From Gaoshiqia sp050178015 (GTDB taxonomy: Bacteria; Bacteroidota; Bacteroidia; Bacteroidales; Prolixibacteraceae), in contig JBFXGM010000007.1 in assembly GCA_050178015.1 (NCBI GenBank), positions 62,001 to 126,000 on the forward strand: a stretch of DNA of 64,000 nt, in the 5' to 3' direction. The notes under the pieces are model-generated. The model saw only the letters and a list, made by a program, of their open reading frames with translations. It had not been told where the DNA came from and searched no databases. The position numbers were made by a program, and so were the translations under genes. This document shows, piece by piece, positions 25,286-32,454 of the stretch (positions are counted from its first letter, which is position 1; each line of letters opens with the position of its first letter).

Positions 25286-25752
25286 AACTTGGCTTTGCTT
25301 TTTGTTTTGGCAGATTGGAAATCTCAAAGAACAATTTGTCGAAGCGGGCAGGCTTAAGGCAAGTGTCACCCGGGAGTGGAGCGAAGCGGAACAAACGGGG
25401 CGACTCTTGCCGTGGGGTGCAACCCGGCTTCGGAGTGAAGGTGAGCGAAAAAGCGACTGGTTTCGTGCGCGGCAGCAAACGGATAAAGGAAGCGGTTTCG
25501 CGAGGCTGAGCGATGGTGCCGGGGCACAGGAAGAACCTTTTAAAAAGCTATGGTACACCTTACAAAATCAGGGATAATACCTGATAAAACCGGAAAGTTG
25601 CCTGCGAAGGGATAGCGTAACGGTTAGTCAGGCCCCTGGCCTGGTGCCGGTAGCGGAAACGAAGTAGGCGTCTTTCATTTTAACCGAGGCTTGTGAGTGC
25701 AGTGGCGGAGCCAACGGCGCGAACAGGCCGCAGGATCACCTACTAGATCATG

Positions 25753-26478
25753 TCAACAGCGTTTGTCTTTGGCATCCTTATCAAAAGCCACCAGGTTAAA
25801 CATTTCTCTCATCCTGGAACGAATCCGGTTGCCGTAAATGGATTCCAGCTCGGAGGCGGAAAGATTGGTCGTCAGATGAGTCAACATGCGTTTGGATACA
25901 AACAGGTCGTAACGGGCCAGCAGAATTTCGGCCATCACGTTACACTCGTTCCCAAAATGCTTTGGGGTTTGCTCTAATCCCAGGTCGTCAAAACAATACA
26001 CCTTGGGAACAGGCAGCCCACCAATCCGAAAATACGAACCCTTGCTGTAGTGGTTGATCACCGAGTAACCGTCTTTTTCAAACTCAAAGCTGATTTCCCG
26101 TGTGGGCTTGACCAGAAATTGCTTCTCTCGTGGGCAGAAATAGCTGATCAGCCGCATTAGACTCGATTTTCCACAGCCAATTGGCCCGGAGATTAGCAGT
26201 CCCTTTCGAAGGCGAAGACCGTGCTTTTCCGCGTTTTCCTTGTCCCCGATGGCATACACCAGTAGTTTGTAGATCAGGGGCAGATCGCCGGGGTCAATGG
26301 CAAAATTCTCCCCGAAAAGCATTTTTCCTTTTTCTTCCATCCAGAGCACACTTCGCTGAAAATTAAAGTTGAATACTCCTCCCTGAAGTTCGGCAGTTTG
26401 GTCATAAGGGCTCCGAATAATCCTTGTTGGTCGCGACACTGGACCGGCCTGCGCCGATTTGATTGAATGGTCTTTCAT
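25753..26478 (-). CDS. DnaC-like AAA+ helicase loader
   Basis: ATPase of the DnaC/IstB type. I chose the ATG at 26476-26478 (MKDHSIKSAQ), giving 241 residues; an ATG 14 codons upstream is possible. Walker A is GPIGCGKSS (98-106), and Walker B is VYCFDDLG (160-167). Sensor-1 is LTTNLS and a basic RIRSRMREM box follows, as in DnaC. The N-terminal about 60 residues would contact the helicase. Its 5' end overlaps the initiator gene, and together they resemble the lambda O-P arrangement (initiator plus loader). It would load the host DnaB at the element's own origin; this is inference from fold and order. Confidence 0.85.
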   Translation of the reverse strand: MKDHSIKSAQAGPVSRPTRIIRSPYDQTAELQGGVFNFNFQRSVLWMEEKGKMLFGENFAIDPGDLPLIYKLLVYAIGDKENAEKHGLRLRKGLLISGPIGCGKSSLMRLISYFCPREKQFLVKPTREISFEFEKDGYSVINHYSKGSYFRIGGLPVPKVYCFDDLGLEQTPKHFGNECNVMAEILLARYDLFVSKRMLTHLTTNLSASELESIYGNRIRSRMREMFNLVAFDKDAKDKRC

Positions 26479-27520
26479 GGCTGTTATTTTTTTTACTGTT
26501 CGACATCCATTTCCGGGCAAGGGCTTGCCAGGAAACTATTCGCTGGTCATTCCCGGTTTTCCATCCCAGGGACAGGTACCGGGCATAAAATTGTTGGGCT
26601 TCGCTCTGCGGAAATCGGTTTTGCTGAAAGAAAAATGACACTTCCGAAAAATCAGGAATTCCGGATTCTTCTTCCGTCTTGCGATTCTTTCCCGGATCCC
26701 GTCTTTGCGCATTCACTTTTTCTTGTTGATTTTCACTTCTAAGTTTTTCAACCCTCTTTTGATTCTCTTCTTCTTTATTCTTGTTTATCTTCTTTATAAG
26801 AAGTGTATCACTTGCGGTATCAGTTCCGGTATCAGATTCAGTACCGGCAGGGTCACTTTTACAATTGCCAGTATCGGTTGCCGTATCAGTTTTGCGATTG
26901 GAAGCGATACCGGTATCAGCTGCAGTAATTGCTGGAGTATCATTTTTGATATCGCATGAAGTACCGGTATTTTCTGAAGTATCATTTCCGGTACCTGTTG
27001 CAGTCGTAGATTGAATACTGGTATCGATTGCTGTATTCCCTGCGATATCGTTTTTAAGATCGGTTGAAGTACCGGTATCATCGGTGGTATTTGTTCCTGT
27101 ATCACGTGCCGTCTCAGATTTGATACCGGAAAAATTACCTGCTGGTGGAAATTGGTTTTCACGGGCACTTTCAGTTGTATCATTTATGGTACCGGTATCA
27201 ATTTCCGTATCAGAGGATGAGTCGTTCATCGTATCGAACCGGACACAACTCACCTCGCTGCCGCGATGCAGGTTGGAGGAGGCTTTGTAGTGGATGTAGC
27301 CCCAGTCAGCCAGTTCTTTCATGCACCGGGCATAGGTATTGGCCGAACCAATCCGGGCCAGGTCCATCATCTCCGCCCGTGAAATTGCAAACCGCTCGCT
27401 AAACCGGCAGGCATTCCATTGCCGGAACAGCGCGAGATACAGGCTGATGTGGTAGGACGACAGGCGCTTGTCTACGGTCAGCCGCTCAAAAAAACCGTTT
27501 AAGTGGCGGAGGTAATTCAT
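26402..27520 (-). CDS. Initiator-like protein with winged-helix N-terminus and repeat-rich middle
   Basis: A 372-residue protein in three parts. Residues 1-95 look like a winged helix-turn-helix of the replication-initiator/transcriptional type (SYHISLYLALFRQWNACRFSERFAISRAEMMDLARIGSANTYARCM). Residues about 98-240 are a low-complexity Asp-Thr-Gly repeat region built on 4-residue units (DTGT, DTAS) in a 36-residue higher repeat. Residues 290-345 (FFQQNRFPQSEAQQFYARYLSLGWKTG ... WQALARKWM) match the C-terminal domain of phage and plasmid replication proteins. The repeat DNA carries a phased GTATCA array, so the origin may lie inside the gene, as in lambda O. The DnaC-like gene follows with overlap. 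The start shares one nt with the preceding stop. Confidence 0.75.
   Translation of the reverse strand: MNYLRHLNGFFERLTVDKRLSSYHISLYLALFRQWNACRFSERFAISRAEMMDLARIGSANTYARCMKELADWGYIHYKASSNLHRGSEVSCVRFDTMNDSSSDTEIDTGTINDTTESARENQFPPAGNFSGIKSETARDTGTNTTDDTGTSTDLKNDIAGNTAIDTSIQSTTATGTGNDTSENTGTSCDIKNDTPAITAADTGIASNRKTDTATDTGNCKSDPAGTESDTGTDTASDTLLIKKINKNKEEENQKRVEKLRSENQQEKVNAQRRDPGKNRKTEEESGIPDFSEVSFFFQQNRFPQSEAQQFYARYLSLGWKTGNDQRIVSWQALARKWMSNSKKNNSHERPFNQIGAGRSSVATNKDYSEPL
26805..27236. repeat. Iteron-like GTATCA array inside the initiator gene
   Basis: On the + strand GTATCA occurs exactly 12 times: 26805, 26817, 26829, 26883, 26913, 26937, 26979, 27075, 27099, 27177, 27195 and 27207. Near matches (GTATCG, GTACCG, GTATTC, GTATTT) occupy other positions of the same 12-nt register, e.g. 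26841, 26871, 26991, 27021, 27033, 27087, 27189 and 27231. The palindrome GATACCGGTATC is at 26906-26917, and ACCGGTAT recurs at 26963, 27071 and 27191. On the coding strand this is (A/G/C)xT-GAT-ACx, giving Asp-Thr. One copy would be expected in about 4 kb by chance. Confidence 0.7.
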
Positions 27521-27813
27521 TATCGGTTGCCGAATCGAATGAGGGACTGGCTTTTGTTTGATTCCAGAATTTTGTCGATATCCTGTGACTTGTAATACAG
27601 CAGTCCGCCCATCTTGCTATAGGGTAGGGTACCGTTCACCCGCATGTTTTGAAGCGTTCCCTGAGAGATATTCAGCAGTTTCCGGACTTCACCCGATCGA
27701 AGCCATTTCTTTTCGGGCAGTTCCTGTTTTTCTTGTAAAAGTTGTTTGAGCTCTTCCAATAATTCGATTTTGAATTCGCGAAGATCGTCGGTGGTCAAAA
27801 TTTCTGATGCCAT
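27520..27813 (-). CDS. HTH_17-type DNA-binding protein (excisionase-like)
   Basis: A short DNA-binding protein of 97 residues from the ATG at 27811-27813 (MASEILTTDD); an upstream ATG at 27837 would add 8 residues but lies too close to the putative -7 element. An N-terminal Glu/Lys/Leu-rich helix is followed by a MerR-like winged HTH: LRSGEVRKLLNISQGTLQNMRVNGTLPYSKMGGLLYYKSQDIDKIL. Such proteins in Bacteroidota elements act as Xis-like factors or replication-operon regulators. It is the first gene of the operon that continues with the initiator and loader. Confidence 0.85.
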   Translation of the reverse strand: MASEILTTDDLREFKIELLEELKQLLQEKQELPEKKWLRSGEVRKLLNISQGTLQNMRVNGTLPYSKMGGLLYYKSQDIDKILESNKSQSLIRFGNR

Positions 27814-27850
27814 AACGTTTAATTTTGAATGGTACATTTTGATATCACTT

Positions 27851-27924
27851 CAAATTTGCACGCTTCAAAATTAATTTGTTATCAAGTAGTTGTCAGGTGG
27901 GGTGTTTTATATTGTTAGATAAAA
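27851..27924 (-). promoter_or_regulatory. 74-nt promoter-like block, copy B (replication operon)
   Basis: Gapless relative of the block at 24896-24969. On the minus strand it reads TTTTATCTAACAATATAAAA, CACCCCACCTGACAA, and ends in CAAATTTG. A perfect -7 match TAATTTTG (27866-27873) also lies inside. It precedes the HTH/initiator/loader operon by 37 nt. The strongest conservation is ATATAAAACACCCC(G/A)CCTGACAA, upstream of the likely -7 element, which argues for a bound regulator rather than a bare promoter. Confidence 0.6.
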
Positions 27925-28101
27925 TAATAGTAAGCTTCGTAATGGTTGAAAATCAGAAATTTGTTTAGGCACGAAAAAATGAGCCCTTTCCCAGTCGGAC
28001 TTAAAATTTCAGGCCTGGATCAAACGAGCTTCTTTCATTCAGAAATCAAGAGAATGAAAACTTAAAGTATTTAGTGCCAGATATTCAGAAAATGGGATTG
28101 A

Positions 28102-28332
28102 TCATTTTCTCTTTCTTTCATGATAATGCTGGACACAGTCCCGATGAAAAATTCGCATTTGGTCAAGTTCTTCCTGCGGGATGGTCTCGATTTGCATGAT
28201 TCGATCCCGTTCATTGTTCAACTGGTAGTATGGGAGGAAGGGGCAGTCATTGACGGGTTCTCCCATTGGACAAGCAGAGATGGCATTGATCAGGTCAGCA
28301 TTTTTACGAATTTTTGGTGTATCAATTGACAT
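28102..28332 (-). CDS. Small Cys-containing hypothetical protein
   Basis: A 76-residue protein. It contains ACPMGEPVNDCPFLPYY, a CPxG...DCPF pattern that recurs in short proteins of Bacteroidota mobile elements, followed by NNERDRIMQIETIPQEELDQMRIFHRDCVQHYHER. The Cys/His content (three Cys, three His) could bind metal, but this is a guess. It stands alone between the replication operon and rteC, with more than 250 nt on both sides. No function is assigned. Confidence 0.6.
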   Translation of the reverse strand: MSIDTPKIRKNADLINAISACPMGEPVNDCPFLPYYQLNNERDRIMQIETIPQEELDQMRIFHRDCVQHYHERKRK

Positions 28333-28400
28333 AGCAGATATTTTTTGAAAGTTAGTATTCTCTTTTTTGGGCTAAAAAAAACGTGGACTACAACATACCT

Positions 28401-28513
28401 GCTCTCAAGGTGACGCCAATCACCCGCATAACAAATAAGCATAGCCCACGCCATAGCGTGAGCGTCATACTTATTATTCTTGTTATGCATAAAATTTGGC
28501 GTTTTTTGAGAGC
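28401..28513. repeat. 113-nt multi-stem inverted repeat downstream of rteC
   Basis: Five arm pairs nest in order: GCTCTCAA (28401) with TTGAGAGC (28506), ACGCCAA (28413) with TTGGCGT (28496), GCATAACAA (28426) with TTGTTATGC (28480), AATAAG (28434) with CTTATT (28470), and CACGC (28447) with GCGTG (28456). The whole element can fold into one long interrupted hairpin. It stands 111 nt after the rteC stop. The AAC/GTT-bearing arms recall integron attC sites but do not satisfy the 7-nt core. A small RNA, a terminator-like structure or a palindromic repeat element are alternatives. Confidence 0.5.
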
Positions 28514-28623
28514 AAGAATAAAAGCCAACGCTTTCATATTTTCGTTACATCAGGAACATATCACTGATGGATTCTTATTTTTTCTATGTTTTGACAAAGA
28601 TATAAAATCATTTTGTTCTGTGT

Positions 28624-29460
28624 TTATTTGTTATCATCGTCTAACCGTTGCTGAAGAACGGAACGCAAAAAATCCAAAAACTTGGTGCGATCGATTTTTC
28701 GTTGTTGAATTTCGGCATGGAGACGATAAATATCTTTTGCAAGATTAGTTTCGAACATGTCATCAAACGTTTCGGCAAGCTCCTTAATTGTTATATTTCC
28801 TGAGTTGATCACTTTGGCATAATAAAGTGCATAAATAATCTCCCCTCCGTCAATCTTTTTGCCGGTCCATTGAAATTTGGATTTTAGTCCTGCTCCTGTG
28901 ACTTTTTCAGGATTCTCCAGCTTTTCGATTTCTTCATGAATATAATCTGCGAGCATGTCATTGGCCAGAATCACTGAGAAAGTATGATCGTGCCAGGTGA
29001 AAAACTCTTCGTCCAACAGTTGCCGGCTGTCCTTCAACTCCAAAGGGATTTCCGAATTTGCCCTGAGGAAATAGTGCTCATCCAGGTGCGTGAAACCACA
29101 ACGGTAGTACTGTACTTTCACATGGTGTTCTTCCATGTACTCATTAATTTTGTACAGGCATTTTTGAAGATATCTCTTGGTTACGGAGTCATCTGCCTTT
29201 TTCCGTTTGCTTTCAATTTCAAAAACCAAATGGTAAAACAGGAGTCTTCCGTATGCAGCTGGTTTGATCTCTTTGAAAAACTGAATTTCCGACTTGCGGT
29301 CGGGAAACCCCTTCTCAATAATCAATTTTCGCAATTTTTCCAGTGCAATTTTGCAATGGCCAATTGCATACTCCACCTGATCGGTAACATTGTCCGACAC
29401 GTCTTTCATCTTTGACAACTCATTTTTCATCTCAAAGATGATTTCAAAATACGTCTTCAT
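28624..29460 (-). CDS. rteC: RteC family regulator
   Basis: Protein of the RteC family, which in CTnDOT activates the excision operon. I prefer the ATG at 29458-29460 (MKTYFEIIFEMKNEL), giving 278 residues; an ATG nine codons upstream is possible. Family-typical text includes IGHCKIALEKLRKLI, EIQFFKEIKPAAYGRLLFYHLVFEIESKR, and the C-terminal FQWTGKKIDGGEIIYALYYAKVINSGNITIKELAETFDDMFETNLAKDIYR region, where the winged helix lies. No RteA/RteB two-component pair is in the window. It is the last recognised ICE core gene before the carbohydrate locus. Confidence 0.85.
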   Translation of the reverse strand: MKTYFEIIFEMKNELSKMKDVSDNVTDQVEYAIGHCKIALEKLRKLIIEKGFPDRKSEIQFFKEIKPAAYGRLLFYHLVFEIESKRKKADDSVTKRYLQKCLYKINEYMEEHHVKVQYYRCGFTHLDEHYFLRANSEIPLELKDSRQLLDEEFFTWHDHTFSVILANDMLADYIHEEIEKLENPEKVTGAGLKSKFQWTGKKIDGGEIIYALYYAKVINSGNITIKELAETFDDMFETNLAKDIYRLHAEIQQRKIDRTKFLDFLRSVLQQRLDDDNK

Positions 29461-29641
29461 GGCATATAAAATTAAACTTGTTAACATTCAGTTTCTTCCC
29501 AAACCATCCCATTAACTAATTCAATTTCCCTTTTTTCACGATGCCTTTAAAATATTTTTCAATGATATGTTATCATGCTTTACATTTCCGATCTTAAATT
29601 CTACTGCAATGAGCAACTTGACAGAAGACTTGTATTCAATA

Positions 29642-32383
29642 TTATTTTATAATTTGCTCTATTACCTTGATTTCTCCATTGAGCCCTGATGGCAAAATTT
29701 TCCAATCCGAAGCATCCAGGGGTTTGTAGTCCAGGTTGACGATATTAATGTTTTCGAATTTCTTCCATTCCAATCCGTTTTTATCCAGGTAACGTATTCG
29801 GTTGGCACCCAGATTGCTCACTTCGAAGCGCAGGCTGTTTTTGCCCTTCTTCAGGTACTTTCCGATTTCCAGCTCGTATGGATAAGCCCAAAGAATTCCC
29901 GCTTCCTGTCCGTTCACAATCACCCGGACCGACGCTTCAACCTGGCCGAACTTCAACCAATAGCCATTGGCCTTTTTTGATTTGAGACTGAAGCTGGTTT
30001 CATAGGTGGCTGTTCCGGAAAAATGTTCAAACACATCGCTATCCACCTCGATCCAAAACCTCAGTTTATCCAGCTTTTGCGTTTCAAACAAAACTGGTCC
30101 GCCGCTGATGGCCTTCAACGTCCAGGGCCCCGCTAATTGAAACACCTGTCCTGGGGTGTACTCCGGTTCGGCTGATACGCCGTTTACCAGCTCATTGATA
30201 AAGTAAACGATGCGTGATTCGCCAGCTTTGAGCTTGATTTTCACCTTTCCTTCTGCAGTTTCGGCCAGCTTAACGTCCCCGCTCATTGGGTTCATCAATA
30301 GGGCATGCGGGGTCCAATTTTTAAATTGAAGCCAATCGTTAAACGCTTCGGCCTCATGGTTCGCGATAAAGTAATAGAAACCGGAACCGTTTTTGCGCGA
30401 AATGTGTTTGATATTCCTGTCTATGAGTGTTTCCCGTGAAATACCTGCATCGGTCAAAGCCGGTTCAACTGGGCCCAAATAGATGCACCCTTTTCCGTAG
30501 ATTGCTTTTTGAAAGCCGTCTACCGCTTGAAAACCGACCGATTGGATTAATCGGTTCAATTCATTTTCCTGTGAAGGGTAATCGCGGAAACCTGATACCG
30601 TTTCGGGCCAGCTGCGAAACAGGATGGTAGCCCCGTCGCTGGCCAGCGACAACAGTTTTCTGAAGGTTTCAAGCTTGATACGTTTCGTTTCAGGAACCAC
30701 AATGGCTTGATAAGCAGTGGTGCCGAAGGTGAGCACCGAAGCGCCTCTCACGCTGGCACCAGCCACAATCCGGTCGGTGGTAAAATCGAACAGGTAGCCT
30801 TTGGCCAGCAGGTCTTCAATTTCGGGCATACTCACCCAACTTTCCGAATTGTGCAAGGTCAACTTCTTCTCCAAACCTTTCGGATTGGCATAGTAGTCAT
30901 CGGGCGACCAAAGTACCAGAAAGTCGTTGGTATGTTGTCCTTGCTGCAGCACCGACTGGCAGCGGGTAATGTAAGCAGTCATGGCCTTTAGATGCTCCCA
31001 CTGCGGATTGGAAGGTTCCATGTGTGCCGAGGCATAAAAGCACCAGCCCGGCCACGAAGCATGCTCGGGCGAATAGGCTGTGCCGTGTAAAAAGAGGTGG
31101 TTGACTCCTTTCACAAACAGCTCGTCCAATTCGGGTTTACACTGGTATAAAGGTGTCCGGAAGTGTTCGTTTAACCAGGTAAAGGTTTCGCACGACACCA
31201 GCGGGCTGCCCTTCTGGTGTGCGGCCGAGGAAGCGAACTTTTTGAACAGCTTGTTGCTCTCGGTATGTTTGGCCCCGCTTTGGTCGATAAACGACTGCAA
31301 AAACGGGAAATGCGTGGCATGAAAGGTTTCCAGCTCCGGAATATCGACCGCCGCATACAAATCGATCAGGTTTCCTGGCGAGCCGTGCGCCTGGTTGCGG
31401 GTGAGGGCGCCATAGGTGTTTGCCCAGCTATTCCAGGTTTGGGTGAAGTTCGAAAGCAGCATTTCGCCGAGCACATCGCGGTAATCCGCTTTCACCCGAG
31501 CTATGGTGTCGTTGTTTCCAATCCCATTCAGCTCGGAAGTGTAAAGAGCCAAATCATAGCCTTTCAAACGTTCAAAGGTTTCGAACAAGCCGCGTTCGGC
31601 GCTTGCACGTTCCAGTTCGTAGCTGTCGTTAAAAAAACAACGAATGCCGGGGTTTCCGTCGAAAGCCTGGTCGAAGCGATCCAGGTAATGTCGGGTGGCT
31701 GCCTCCGAGAAATGGTTGAACACCAGGCCTTCGCCGCCCGGGGCTGCCCGTTTCACCTGCTGCCGGGTATTCGACTGGCTGACCGCCAATACTCTCCGCC
31801 CGGCTTCCCCGATTTGGCCGATGGTATTGCCCGGTTTCATTAAGTTAATCCGTTCTCCCCGGCTGTTGAAGGCAGAAAGGGCCAGCAACTCAACCCCGGC
31901 CGAATCCTTCATCCGCCGGATAAAGCCATCCAGTTCCTCCTGCTGAAGCTTGCCCAAATCATGAAACACCAAGCTTTTGGCTGCAAACTCATCGGTTACC
32001 TGGGGCCCCCCAAATGGCCAGCCGGTTCCGGTGTTCATATCCACTCCCATTCTGTAGCGCTGGCCAGCTATCACGGTGGCTGTCAGCATATCCACCCAGC
32101 GGGGCGACAAAAAATCGATATTGTTTGCTTCCTCCCCTTTCACCCCGTAAATCGGGGTAATTTCGATCCCTCCAATCCCGTGATCGGCATAATTGCCCAT
32201 CAGGCGGTTCAGGTTTTTGGCATCTACGGCATTTCCCATCCACCACCAGCGGGTCCAGGGCCTGGCTGTTTCCGTGAGCTCGGGCCAAACAGCAGAAGGC
32301 ATTGATGGGGTCTGGGCAACAGGCCCGTCAACCCCGATGAAAAAGCAAAACAGCAGCAATAAGGAGTTGTGTTTGTAGTTCAT
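29642..32383 (-). CDS. GH106-type alpha-L-rhamnosidase
   Basis: Glycoside hydrolase that releases alpha-L-rhamnose, in pectin loci from rhamnogalacturonan-I oligosaccharides. I chose the ATG at 32381-32383, which gives a signal peptide (NSLLLLFCFFIGVDGPVAQ) and 913 residues; a frame-open upstream extension of 17 codons lacks a signal shape. The family start ARPWTRWWWMGNAVD is followed by GIGGIEITPIYGVKGEEANNIDFLSP, GVDMNTGTGWPFGG and CFFNDSYELE. C-terminal beta domains include a carbohydrate-binding-like module (GQVEASVRVIVNGQEAGILW). It is the last gene of the locus, nearest rteC. Assigned by motif memory, so the exact specificity is inferred. Confidence 0.85.
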   Translation of the reverse strand: MNYKHNSLLLLFCFFIGVDGPVAQTPSMPSAVWPELTETARPWTRWWWMGNAVDAKNLNRLMGNYADHGIGGIEITPIYGVKGEEANNIDFLSPRWVDMLTATVIAGQRYRMGVDMNTGTGWPFGGPQVTDEFAAKSLVFHDLGKLQQEELDGFIRRMKDSAGVELLALSAFNSRGERINLMKPGNTIGQIGEAGRRVLAVSQSNTRQQVKRAAPGGEGLVFNHFSEAATRHYLDRFDQAFDGNPGIRCFFNDSYELERASAERGLFETFERLKGYDLALYTSELNGIGNNDTIARVKADYRDVLGEMLLSNFTQTWNSWANTYGALTRNQAHGSPGNLIDLYAAVDIPELETFHATHFPFLQSFIDQSGAKHTESNKLFKKFASSAAHQKGSPLVSCETFTWLNEHFRTPLYQCKPELDELFVKGVNHLFLHGTAYSPEHASWPGWCFYASAHMEPSNPQWEHLKAMTAYITRCQSVLQQGQHTNDFLVLWSPDDYYANPKGLEKKLTLHNSESWVSMPEIEDLLAKGYLFDFTTDRIVAGASVRGASVLTFGTTAYQAIVVPETKRIKLETFRKLLSLASDGATILFRSWPETVSGFRDYPSQENELNRLIQSVGFQAVDGFQKAIYGKGCIYLGPVEPALTDAGISRETLIDRNIKHISRKNGSGFYYFIANHEAEAFNDWLQFKNWTPHALLMNPMSGDVKLAETAEGKVKIKLKAGESRIVYFINELVNGVSAEPEYTPGQVFQLAGPWTLKAISGGPVLFETQKLDKLRFWIEVDSDVFEHFSGTATYETSFSLKSKKANGYWLKFGQVEASVRVIVNGQEAGILWAYPYELEIGKYLKKGKNSLRFEVSNLGANRIRYLDKNGLEWKKFENINIVNLDYKPLDASDWKILPSGLNGEIKVIEQIIK

Positions 32384-32454
32384 AGCTATCTTTCTTTCTA
32401 TCTTTCTTTTTGACGAAGAAACTAAAAGTTCCACTGATTTGAGAATAAAATTAC

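Larger units (their letters stand above)
24822..25752. other. 930-nt non-coding block between the tra and replication operons
   Basis: No convincing reading frame on either strand: the longest open stretches are Ser/Arg-rich or read through hairpins. It holds the tra-side copy of the 74-nt promoter-like repeat (24896-24969), a nested hairpin element (25140-25285), and then about 450 nt of mixed G+C-rich sequence with short repeats such as GTGCCGGGGCAC and CAGGCCCCTGGCCTG. The size is unusual for an element in which most genes overlap. A regulatory RNA, a replication or transfer site, or a lost gene are all possible. Confidence 0.5.

Noticed and set aside
25049..25558. Open frame of 169 codons on the minus strand in the non-coding block
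   Set aside because: Ser/Arg/Pro-rich with no domain pattern, no leader, and it reads straight through the nested hairpin arms; three other frames are also open here because of composition.
26805..27236. CRISPR-like array
   Set aside because: Repeat units are 6-12 nt in a 12-nt register without unique 30-nt spacers, lie inside a coding sequence, and no cas gene is present.
28401..28513. Integron attC site
   Set aside because: The core boxes GCATAAC and GTTATGC do not fit RYYYAAC/GTTRRRY and no integron integrase is in the window; kept only as an inverted repeat of unknown role.
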